A DNA stretch of 12,333 nucleotides from CAZHMN01 sp964533705. Lineage in GTDB: Bacteria > Electryoneota > B3-LCP. Position numbers and translations under genes: made by a program. The notes below the pieces were generated by a model. That model had not been told where the DNA came from. It did no database searches and saw only the letters and a list, made by a program, of their open reading frames with translations. Of this stretch, positions 1-7,033 are shown in pieces; the first letter of the stretch is position 1; every line of letters begins with the position of its first letter. The DNA is taken from positions 1 through 12,333 of the forward strand of contig CAZHMN010000083.1 of NCBI GenBank assembly GCA_964533705.1, written 5' to 3'.

Positions 1-13
1 ATGGCCGGGCGGA

Positions 14-92
14 GGAATCATTCAGGATTGCCTTAGGTGGGAGACCTGGTGCCGCCCACTTATTGTGCCGTCGAGTCCCCGAACTCGACGGC
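14..92. repeat. Cluster of three adjacent hairpins, probable intergenic repeat element
   Basis: Three inverted repeats follow one another with little space between them. The first pairs 14-19 with 26-32 (one bulged G). The second pairs 34-41 with 55-62 (8 bp including one G-U). The third is a perfect 10-bp stem, GCCGTCGAGT at 67-76 and its exact reverse complement at 83-92, with a 6-nt loop. No T-run follows on either strand, so these are not intrinsic terminators, and no convincing reading frame covers them. Such clusters resemble REP/BIME-type intergenic repeats, but only one copy is present here, so the repeat status is an inference. Confidence 0.4.
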
Positions 93-352
93 CCCAGAGA
101 CCAGAAACACTCACATCGCGGCAGGACGTGAAACAACAGTAAAATTATGGAAAATCCTCTTCATAAATACCATTTGAATATAAAGAACTGTGCTGTGATA
201 GTCAAGAATTATTTATCTGGAGGGGTGAAAAATGATTTTACAATTGATTTTTCGAGCCAATCTAAAATATTCCTTGACAAACTTGAAGAAATGATGTATA
301 TTTATTGCTTGAGTGCAATAAGCGCTAAATCATTTGGAAAGGAGAGATAGAT
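93..352. other. AT-rich leader without a convincing gene
   Basis: Base composition drops clearly from about position 140 to 340 compared with the flanking GC-richer DNA. An ATG-initiated frame of 67 codons exists at 147-350, but it has no ribosome binding site, its composition is unlike that of the neighbouring genes, and it contains the promoter candidate at 274-302. I read this stretch as the regulatory and 5' untranslated region of the gene at 353. Confidence 0.5.
274..302 (+). promoter_or_regulatory. Sigma70-like promoter for the propeller gene
   Basis: A perfect -35 box TTGACA (274-279) is followed by a 17-bp spacer and TATATT (297-302), five of six matches to the -10 consensus. Transcription would start near 309, leaving a 5' leader of about 45 nt before the ATG at 353. 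The leader contains the ribosome binding site AAAGGAG (338-344). This is the best promoter match I found in the window. Confidence 0.55.
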
Positions 353-2320
353 ATGAGACCATTGATTTTTCTATCCGTTTTTCTGATCGTCATCGCGCCG
401 GTTCTGGCCGGGGACAGCGCCACCATCCTGCATCATTCACAGGACGGTCTGATCATGACCACCGGCAAGGGCCTGCCCAATACCGGAAGCGGCTGGGCGG
501 CGCTGGATGAACCCTCCATCATGTGGTCCAACTACGTGGAATGGCCCATTTATACCACCTCCGCCAACTGCGGAGTGGGCTACGTTTTCGCCGGAACCTA
601 CTTAAACGAGCCCAAAGAGGCGGAGCTGTTCGCTCCGGACGGTGGCGGCGTCCCTGAATGGGTGTGGAGCGGTACTGAATTCTTTGTGGACGCCTCTGAT
701 GACGGTTTTATCCTGGGCGCCATTGACGAAGACGCCGCCGGAGCGACCGTCATCAAATGGAACGGCCCCGGCAACGGAACGCCTGAATGGTCCACGACCT
801 TCCCGGGTCGCTACGTCGGAAGTTACGGCCCCTACTTGGTGGTTTCCAATGATGGTTCCACCTTGGCTGCTGCCCTGACCGACGCGGGAACGGCCGAACT
901 GGTGATGTTCGAACACGACGTCGCCGTGCCGATCGTGGATTATCTGGCTTCGGGTTACAGTTTCCCCCGCTGCCTGCAAATAACCGCCGACGGCAGCTAC
1001 GCCGGGCTAAGAACCAACACCCACGTGATCATCTACGATCGCGACCTGAACGCGCCTCGCGAGGTGATCTACATCGGTTTTGGCGCCACTCCCTTCGACA
1101 TCTCCGGAGACGGCGATTTGATCGCTTATGGTTGGTCATCTCTGGAAGTCCGCCAATGGACGGGATCGTCCTATCAATTATTATGGACCCGATCCGAGAG
1201 CGGTTACTACCTCTCGAAGGTCTCCATCTCCGAGGACGGTTCGACCATCGTTGCCGGGTGGTATGCTTCCAGCTTCAATTCAGCCCGCATTACCGTGCAC
1301 AACAGCACCTCTGCAGTCCCGATCTGGAGCTACACTTTTGCCCCTTCCAGCGGACTCTATCAAGAATCCATTCGCGACATCGAGATGAGCACCGATGGCC
1401 GCTATATCATTGTGGGTAGCTGGGGCGATGACGCCAACATCAATCCCGAAGTGCACATTTTCGACCGCGATGCCGGGGGGACGCCTTACTTTACGGTGGA
1501 CATGCCCGGCTCCGTCTTCTCGGTGGACATCAGTGACGACGGGAATTACGCTACGGCCTGCGGCAAGCACGTTCACGCCAACGTCAGCGGTCATGGCGGA
1601 GACGTCGTGGCCATTGATCTGGATTTAGCTGCCCCTGACCTCTCCGTAACTTTGACCCCTTATCTTCCACCCATTATTATCCCCGCGAGCGGAGGTAGTT
1701 TTGACTTCAACGTGGCGATCACCAACAACGAAGCGACGTCGCAGAATTTTGACGCCTGGATCATGACGCAGCTTCCTACTGGCTCCTGGTTCGGTCCCGT
1801 TCTGGGGCCGGTTGATCTAACACTACTTGGCGGCATATCCATAGGCCGGGACCGCTCTCAAAACGTACCCGGAGGCGCCCCCTCCGGAACATATCTCTAC
1901 GAAGCTCGGCTGGGAGTCTATCCCGATGAAATCTGGGCGTCTGACAGCTTTGAATTTGAGAAGCTATCCGCAGAAGACGGGCCAATGGTGAACGACTGGG
2001 CCAATACCGGCGAAGGGTTTGAGATCTGGCAGACGGGAAGCGCGATCGAGGCCCCGTGCGATTATGACCTGATCAGCGCCTATCCCAACCCCTTTAACCC
2101 GGAGACAGTTCTCAGCTACAAGTTGCAAGTTGCAAGTCACATGAATCTATCGGTTTACGATATTTCCGGAAGGAAAGTAGCGGAATTGGTCAACGGCTGG
2201 CGGGATGTGGGAAGGCACGAGGTAACCTTCGATGCCTCAAACCTGACTTCGGGTATTTACCTGGTGCATCTCCAAACCGGTGATTTCACGGTCACACAAA
2301 AGCTGATTCTCATGAAATAG
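353..2320 (+). CDS. Secreted seven-bladed beta-propeller protein with a T9SS-like C-terminal sorting domain
   Basis: The protein has 655 residues. It starts at ATG 353, 8 nt after AAAGGAG. Residues 1-19 form a signal peptide (positive start, hydrophobic core, end near VLAG), so export is expected. Residues of about 60-425 carry seven repeats built on a hydrophobic-[ST]-x-DG-hydrophobic motif. The aspartates fall near residues 116, 167, 213, 253, 295, 348 and 396, a spacing of 40-53, which fits seven WD40/YVTN-like blades. Residues of about 430-540 look like an immunoglobulin-like beta-sandwich. Residues 577-655 match the type A sorting domain of type IX secretion (YPNPFNPET, then VYDISGRKVAEL, then SGIYLVHL near the end). 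The likely fate is transport across the outer membrane and attachment or release at the surface. The substrate is unknown; propellers mostly bind proteins or sugars. A 7-bp tandem repeat (2119-2137) lies in the sorting domain. The gene is monocistronic, between its own promoter and terminator. Confidence 0.9.
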   Translation: MRPLIFLSVFLIVIAPVLAGDSATILHHSQDGLIMTTGKGLPNTGSGWAALDEPSIMWSNYVEWPIYTTSANCGVGYVFAGTYLNEPKEAELFAPDGGGVPEWVWSGTEFFVDASDDGFILGAIDEDAAGATVIKWNGPGNGTPEWSTTFPGRYVGSYGPYLVVSNDGSTLAAALTDAGTAELVMFEHDVAVPIVDYLASGYSFPRCLQITADGSYAGLRTNTHVIIYDRDLNAPREVIYIGFGATPFDISGDGDLIAYGWSSLEVRQWTGSSYQLLWTRSESGYYLSKVSISEDGSTIVAGWYASSFNSARITVHNSTSAVPIWSYTFAPSSGLYQESIRDIEMSTDGRYIIVGSWGDDANINPEVHIFDRDAGGTPYFTVDMPGSVFSVDISDDGNYATACGKHVHANVSGHGGDVVAIDLDLAAPDLSVTLTPYLPPIIIPASGGSFDFNVAITNNEATSQNFDAWIMTQLPTGSWFGPVLGPVDLTLLGGISIGRDRSQNVPGGAPSGTYLYEARLGVYPDEIWASDSFEFEKLSAEDGPMVNDWANTGEGFEIWQTGSAIEAPCDYDLISAYPNPFNPETVLSYKLQVASHMNLSVYDISGRKVAELVNGWRDVGRHEVTFDASNLTSGIYLVHLQTGDFTVTQKLILMK

Positions 2321-2343
2321 CCTCTAACTATCCGGATTAAAAA

Positions 2344-2375
2344 GGGCGAGCCGGAAGGTTCGCCCTGTTCTTTTT
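2344..2375 (+). terminator. Intrinsic terminator of the propeller gene
   Basis: A 9-bp GC-rich stem (2344-2352 with 2357-2365, one G-U pair) closed by a GGAA loop starts 23 nt after the stop codon. It is followed by the T-rich stretch TGTTCTTTTT. A run of five A precedes the stem, so it could also work weakly on the other strand. Confidence 0.85.
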
Positions 2376-2743
2376 CGAGCAGGGCATTCGAAGTTCTGAT
2401 CGGCGAGCAGCGACTGCCTTTATGATGAAGCCTGAAATTAGCGATTTCAAAAAATCGAAAAAGTCCTTGAAAATAGTTTCTTTATTGTTTAACTTTATTT
2501 TCTAAATATTTTACGTCATTGGTGGTGTAATTCCGCTACCCGCTGTGCGTTGACGTAATAAAAGATATGGGCGCACTTTGGAATACGGTACGGTTCGCCG
2601 AGATTCGATCGTGAGAGCTGCGGTGGGAAGAAATAAGATGCGAGGTACAATTTTGCTCTGGGAAGTAATCATTCGTTTTCAACGCCGCATTCGAATTAAT
2701 TGCCTGCCGTGCTTAACAATTCAGAAGGCGTCGAGATTCTGAG
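2376..2743. other. Intergenic region of about 370 bp with no gene seen
   Basis: No frame in this stretch looks coding on either strand. It contains a strongly AT-rich block (about 2455-2520) that could hold a promoter, though I found no pair of boxes at proper spacing close to consensus. TACAAT at 2646-2651 is a possible -10 box without a recognisable -35. Because the stretch ends in a terminator-like hairpin, it may encode a small RNA or a long regulatory leader for the gene at 2812. I could not match it to a known RNA family. Confidence 0.4.
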
Positions 2744-2776
2744 AGTGCACAGTTGAATCAGTGCACTTTTTCTTTT
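2744..2776 (+). terminator. Terminator-like hairpin just upstream of the Nif3-family gene (possible attenuator)
   Basis: AGTGCAC (2744-2750) pairs perfectly with GTGCACT (2761-2767), with extra A-U and G-U pairs possible below it. The loop is 10 nt, and CTTTTTCTTTT follows at once. This has the form of an intrinsic terminator but lies only 36 nt before the start codon of the next gene. It would either end an upstream small transcript or act as an attenuator. The stem is short, so strength is uncertain. Confidence 0.5.
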
Positions 2777-2811
2777 GGAGAGTTAGGCCTAATGGCTTCG
2801 GTGGAGCTCCT

Positions 2812-3677
2812 TTGCGGATTAAAGACGTAACAGACTTTTTGAATAGCTGGATTCCTCCGGGCGCCGCGCTTCAGGATGACAACCCCGGCTTGCAAGTCGG
2901 AGATTTGAATGCCTCGGTCAAAAATATTCTGGTGACTCTTGAAGTAACCGATCGCGTGATTGAAGAAGCGGTTGAGAATCAAGTTAACCTGATCCTTACT
3001 CATCACCCNNNNNNNNNNNNNNNNNNNNNNNNNNNNNNNNNNNNNNNNNNNNNNNNNNNNNNNNNNNNNNNNNNNNNNNNNNNNNNNNNNNNNNNNNNNN
3101 NNNNNNNNAATCCACTTCGCCCGCAGTGGGGGAAAAAGGTGCACTCCAGAACGTCGAAGAAATTCGACTCGAGATGGTTCTTCCCGAATGGAATTTGGGT
3201 GCAGTTCTGCAGGCGATGATCGCAGCTCACCCCTACGAAGAAGTGGCCTATGACGTTTATCCGCTGGAAAACTCCGACGTCAATTTCGGTTTTGGCGCCA
3301 TCGGAGATTTAACCAAGCCACTGTCTTTGAAAGACCTGGTGGGGATCGTAAAGGTAAAGCTGGGCGTTAAAACATTGAGTGTCATGGAGGGCCCGGCGGA
3401 GAAGGTGACACGCTTGGCTGTATGTGGAGGATCAGGCGGAGCGCTTGTTGAGGAAGCCTGGCGGCAGGGTGCGGAAGCATTCGTCACGGGTGAGATGAAA
3501 TATCATACATATCTTGAATATGAAGATCGATTGACCGTTATCGTCGCCGGACATTACGCCACGGAACGCGTGATATTACCAGTTTGGACTGATAGAATCA
3601 AAAGGTGGCTGGGCGACAGTCCCATTTCGGTCATCGAGACGAAGATGCTTACCAATCCGGTTAAATATATAATCTGA
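2812..3677 (+). CDS. Nif3/YqfO-family dinuclear metal-centre protein, interrupted by a scaffold gap
   Basis: The N-terminal part (65 residues before the gap) reads like the start of Nif3 proteins: LRIKDVTDFL, then DNPGLQVGD, then LTHH with metal ligands H64 and H65. After the gap come the YqfO-type inserted domain (VEEIRLEMVLPEW, AHPYEEVAYDVYPLEN) and the C-terminal half with the HYATE motif (3552-3566), which supplies further metal ligands. The TTG at 2812 is chosen as start because GGAG lies 5 nt upstream and because family members begin at this point. A GTG at 2761 in the same frame would add residues found in no homologue I know, and it sits inside a hairpin. The two halves are in different frames across the 100 N. 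The family is often labelled GTP cyclohydrolase 1 type 2, but its real function is unsettled. The stop is 12 nt before the next gene. Confidence 0.9.
3009..3108. other. Assembly gap of exactly 100 N
   Basis: The sequence is unknown here. The round length and the frame change across it suggest a placeholder, not a measured distance. Compared with usual YqfO-type proteins of about 370 residues, roughly 110-120 residues (about 350 bp) of the Nif3-family gene are missing. Confidence 0.97.
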
Positions 3678-3689
3678 AGGGAGGCGGTC

Positions 3690-4412
3690 TTGAGGAAGCA
3701 ATTGGAGTACCTCATCCAGTTGCAGGATATCGATAACCAACTACTTGAATTAAAACAAGAGCGCGGTAATCTGCCTGAAACCGTTGAGCGTCTCAGGGCC
3801 GAAATCGAGGAAACCACTCACCTGCTGGACATTAGGCGTGAAGAACAACTCAACGCTGGGAAAGAGCGGCGACGTATTGAAAATGAGGTGGAGCTGGCCA
3901 AAGTCAGTTTGAAGAAGTACCAGGATCAGCTCTTCAAGGTGACCACCAATCGCGAATACGATGCGATAACTACCGAAATTGAGTCCGCCAAAGCGGTGAT
4001 CAGCAACGGAGAAGCACGCATTATCGAATTACTGGGGCAGGAAGAGGAACTGGCGGAGACGATTACCAACCTGGAAGGCCATCTGGAAAAAATAAAGTCC
4101 GAGTTCGAAGTTCACGATGCTGAACTCCAGGAGAAAATCGCTGAGACCAGCGACCTCGAAGCAGGTTTGAACTCCCGGCGCGTCAAAGTTGTCGAACAAC
4201 TGGCGAAACCGATTTACGCCCATTACGAGCGCATTCACATGGCAAAGGAAGACGGCATGGGTGTCGCAAAGGTTTACAATGGGGCCTGTGGTGGCTGCTT
4301 TGCGGCCATTCCACCCCAGAAATTAATGGAAATTTCCACTATGGCGGATTTTATCCTTTGCGAAACCTGTGGGCGCATTCTGGTGGATCCTGATAGCATA
4401 AAAATTGAATAA
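3690..4412 (+). CDS. Coiled-coil protein with C4-type zinc ribbon (COG1579 family)
   Basis: The protein has 240 residues. It starts at TTG 3690, 5 nt after AGGGAGG (3678-3684), and only 12 nt after the preceding stop. Residues of about 5-175 are almost entirely heptad-like and rich in E, K, L and Q, which predicts a long antiparallel coiled coil. The C-terminal domain carries a zinc ribbon with C200-x2-C203 and C224-x2-C227. This arrangement matches the COG1579 family, whose best-studied member is Helicobacter pylori HP0958, which binds RNA and affects flagellar gene expression. A nucleic-acid-binding or adaptor role is therefore possible, but the function in this organism is unknown. The gene is most likely co-transcribed with the Nif3-family gene before it and the RNase P RNA after it. 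Confidence 0.9.
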   Translation: MRKQLEYLIQLQDIDNQLLELKQERGNLPETVERLRAEIEETTHLLDIRREEQLNAGKERRRIENEVELAKVSLKKYQDQLFKVTTNREYDAITTEIESAKAVISNGEARIIELLGQEEELAETITNLEGHLEKIKSEFEVHDAELQEKIAETSDLEAGLNSRRVKVVEQLAKPIYAHYERIHMAKEDGMGVAKVYNGACGGCFAAIPPQKLMEISTMADFILCETCGRILVDPDSIKIE

Positions 4413-4418
4413 ACTCCC

Positions 4419-4757
4419 GAGGCGGCCAGGTGATCGCCCCCTATTCGCCCTACGGTGGACGGGGGGAGGAAAGTCCGAACACCACAGGGTAGGACGCCCG
4501 CAAGGGGCGCCGTGAGGCGACGGAAAGTGCCACAGAAAACAAACCGCCCCTTAGGGGGTAAGGGTGAAAAGGTGGGGTAAGAGCCCACCGCTTCGGGTGG
4601 TAACACCTGAAGGCACGGTAAACCCCGTCCGGTGCAAGGCCAAATAGGCGAGGAATCCCGATTCGTCGGGAGTGAAGTGACCCGCTTCATTCGACTCGCG
4701 GGTAGGCCGCATAGATAAATGATCACCCACGACAGAATTCGGCTTATCGGCCGCCTC
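4419..4757 (+). ncRNA. rnpB: RNase P RNA, bacterial type A
   Basis: This is the catalytic RNA of RNase P, which trims tRNA 5' ends. Helix P1 is a perfect 9-bp pair, GAGGCGGCC (4419-4427) with its complement at 4749-4757, and sets the ends. P2 pairs GGTGATC (4429-4435) with GATCACC (4721-4727). The universal core is intact: GAGGAAAGTCCG at 4466-4477, ACAGAAA at 4532-4538, the GGTAA of the tRNA-CCA-binding loop at 4617-4621 followed by the GCAAGGCCAAATAGG segment, AGATAAAT at 4713-4720 and ACAGAATTCGGCTTAT at 4732-4747. The length of 339 nt is normal. The 5' end lies 6 nt after the stop codon of the zinc-ribbon gene, with no clear promoter between them. A strong terminator is not seen after it, only a CTCTTCTTC stretch. 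Confidence 0.97.
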
Positions 4758-4813
4758 TTCTTCATAAAATCGATTCACTCCTCAATCTTCGTTCAAAAGT
4801 TAAGGCATAGATA

Positions 4814-7018
4814 ATGAGCGATACCTCTGGTCTGGATGCCATTTTCAGGCCGAAATCCATTGCAATTGTAGGCGCATCCCGTACTAAGGGTTCAATCGGG
4901 CGAAACATCCTTCACAACCTGATCGAATACGAATTCAATGGGCCTGTCTTTCCCATTAATCCCAAGGCCAACGTTATTCACTCGATTAAATGCTACCCCA
5001 CCGTTGATTCCGTTCCCGATGAGGTGGATCTGGCTATTATCGTGGTCCCCAAAGAACTGGCTCCAGAGGCGTTGGAACAATGCGGTAAGAAAGGAATAAA
5101 GGGTATCATCATGATCACAGCCGGCTTCAAAGAAGTCGGTGGTAAAGGAGTCGAGCGCGAACAGGAATTGGCCAGAATAATAAAGAAGTACGGCATGAGA
5201 ATGGTCGGGCCGAACTGTATGGGCGTGATCAATTCCGATCCGGAATATAAACTCGATGCCACTTTCGCCCCCACTTTTCCCACGCCCGGCAACGTCGGAT
5301 TTCTTTCACAATCGGGGGCTCTGGGTGCGGCCATTCTGGAACATGCCAGCGACCTGAACCTCGGCATCTCTATGTTCGTTTCCGTGGGCAACAAGCTGGA
5401 TATCTCCGGCAACGATATTATTCAATATTGGGCGGAGGACGAACGCACCCGGGTTATTCTCTTGTATTTGGAGAGTTTCGGTAATCCGCGCAAGTTTACC
5501 CAATTAGCGCGCGAGATCGTCAAGAAAAAACCCATCATCGCGGTAAAATCCGGGAGGACGATAGCGGGGGCAAAAGCGGCTTCCTCTCATACTGGTGCTT
5601 TGGCGGGAATGGACGTTGGCACGCATGCCTTGTTTGAACAGTGTGGGGTTCTGCGCGTCAATACTGTGGAGCGGCTTTTTGATCTCGCCCAGGCTTTTTC
5701 CAAACAGCCCATTCCCAAAGGTAAGCGAGTTGCGGTGCTGACCAATGCGGGCGGGCCCGGCATCATGGCCACCGACGCTGTGGTCAGTGTTGGGCTGGAA
5801 ATGGCCACACTTAGCGATGAGAGTATAGCTCAGCTTCGCGAGTTTCTCTCGCCGGAAGCCAGCTTTGCCAATCCGCTGGACATGATCGCCTCGGCGAATG
5901 AAGTCACTTATGGGAAATCCCTGGAGATATTGTTGGCTGATAAGGGAGTTGATGCCGTTATTGTCATCTTCGTGCATCCCGTGGCAGTTGATGCCCGCGG
6001 CATCGCCGATTCGATCATAAAAGCCAGCCAAAAACAAAATGAGAAGCCTGTCCTCTGCGTCTTTATGGGGAAGAAGCACGAAGATTCAGGCATTCAGGAG
6101 CTGCAGGTGGCGGGTTTGCCGACCTACTTCTTTCCCGAATCGGCGGCCATCGCACTGGCTTCCATGGAGAAATATCACCGTATTAAAAATCGGAAGGTCG
6201 GCGAAGTTGTCCTCTTCGAGAACGTAAGGAAAAATGAAGCTAAGCGCATCTTTGATAAAGCCCTAAGTGAAGGTCGGGAGAGGCTGACGGATCTGGAGGT
6301 CTTCCAGGTGTTGAATGCCTACGGCATCCGGATGCCCAGATTTATCCTGGTTAATTCACTGGAAGAAACGGTTCGAGTGACCGAGCAGCAAAATTACCCG
6401 GTTGTGCTCAAATTGATATCGCCGAATGTTGTGCATAAATCAGACGTTGGCGGAGTCATCCTGGACATTCGCAACGAATCCGAACTGGTGCGGGGGTACA
6501 TGCGGCTGCAGGAAAACCTGGCCAAGCTTCCCAATCCCCTTGATCATTATCAGGTCATGATTCAAGAAATGGCCACCGGCGGAAAAGAGCTGATCATGGG
6601 TATCAGCTACGATCCGTCCTTCGGCCATTTGATCATGTTCGGATTGGGGGGTGTCTATGTGGAATATTTGAAGGACGTCAACTTCCGCATCTACCCTCTC
6701 ACGGATCTGGATGCCCGCGAAATGGTGACAACCCTTAAAGGGCACAAGCTCCTGGAAGGAGTTCGCGGGGAGAAGGGTGTCAACATTGACGCCATCGTGG
6801 AAACCCTGGAAAGACTTTCGCAATTGGTCGGCGACTTTCCGATTATCCGGGAGATGGACATCAATCCTTTCATGGCATTCCCGGAAGGTGAGGAATGCAT
6901 GGCCCTGGACGCCCGCATCATAATCGCCTCTATGGAGAAAGGTAAGACCAAATCCGTTAGGAATTCCGTCGCCAAGAAGTCGCCGCCGACCACCAAAGAT
7001 GGGAAATTAGAAAAATGA
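4814..7018 (+). CDS. ADP-forming acyl-CoA synthetase (acetate-CoA ligase type), fused alpha and beta subunits
   Basis: The protein has 734 residues. It should convert an acyl-CoA, ADP and phosphate to the acid, CoA and ATP, the energy-saving last step of many fermentations. Residues of about 8-135 form the CoA-binding Rossmann domain (SIAIVGAS). Residues of about 145-460 form the succinyl-CoA-ligase-like part, with SHTGALAG and the phosphorylated histidine H259. Residues of about 490-705 form an ATP-grasp domain with VVHKSDVGGV, including the second histidine H541, and MDINPF near its end. No acetyltransferase domain is present, which separates it from PatZ/Pka regulators. The last 25 or so residues are an added lysine-rich tail. 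ATG 4814 is preceded by a weak AAGG 8 nt upstream. The acyl group cannot be read from the sequence; acetyl, propionyl and branched or aromatic acyl groups are all known in the family. Confidence 0.93.
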   Translation: MSDTSGLDAIFRPKSIAIVGASRTKGSIGRNILHNLIEYEFNGPVFPINPKANVIHSIKCYPTVDSVPDEVDLAIIVVPKELAPEALEQCGKKGIKGIIMITAGFKEVGGKGVEREQELARIIKKYGMRMVGPNCMGVINSDPEYKLDATFAPTFPTPGNVGFLSQSGALGAAILEHASDLNLGISMFVSVGNKLDISGNDIIQYWAEDERTRVILLYLESFGNPRKFTQLAREIVKKKPIIAVKSGRTIAGAKAASSHTGALAGMDVGTHALFEQCGVLRVNTVERLFDLAQAFSKQPIPKGKRVAVLTNAGGPGIMATDAVVSVGLEMATLSDESIAQLREFLSPEASFANPLDMIASANEVTYGKSLEILLADKGVDAVIVIFVHPVAVDARGIADSIIKASQKQNEKPVLCVFMGKKHEDSGIQELQVAGLPTYFFPESAAIALASMEKYHRIKNRKVGEVVLFENVRKNEAKRIFDKALSEGRERLTDLEVFQVLNAYGIRMPRFILVNSLEETVRVTEQQNYPVVLKLISPNVVHKSDVGGVILDIRNESELVRGYMRLQENLAKLPNPLDHYQVMIQEMATGGKELIMGISYDPSFGHLIMFGLGGVYVEYLKDVNFRIYPLTDLDAREMVTTLKGHKLLEGVRGEKGVNIDAIVETLERLSQLVGDFPIIREMDINPFMAFPEGEECMALDARIIIASMEKGKTKSVRNSVAKKSPPTTKDGKLEK

Positions 7019-7033
7019 GATACATACAACCCA

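Noticed and set aside
147..350. A 67-codon + strand frame before the propeller gene
   Set aside because: It has no ribosome binding site, composition unlike the real genes, no recognisable family, and it contains the promoter of the next gene.
2119..2137. Tandem repeat of the 7-mer AAGTTGC within the sorting domain of the propeller gene
   Set aside because: There are only about 2.6 copies, in coding sequence, and the encoded residues fit the sorting-domain pattern; it is likely slippage or chance.
2761..2811. GTG at 2761 as an earlier start for the Nif3-family gene, and ATG at 2792
   Set aside because: The GTG lies in the 3' arm of a hairpin and adds 17 residues that Nif3 proteins do not have. 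The ATG at 2792 is in a different frame. TTG 2812 has a properly spaced GGAG and fits the family start.
4274..4765. A 163-codon - strand frame across the zinc-ribbon gene end and RNase P RNA
   Set aside because: It overlaps a conserved structured RNA in full, and its predicted protein is rich in Pro, Arg and Ser, as expected from reading the complement of GC-rich DNA.
5504..6079. A 191-codon - strand frame inside the acyl-CoA synthetase gene
   Set aside because: The + strand frame has strong family motifs across the same stretch; the antisense frame is a shadow of its codon pattern.
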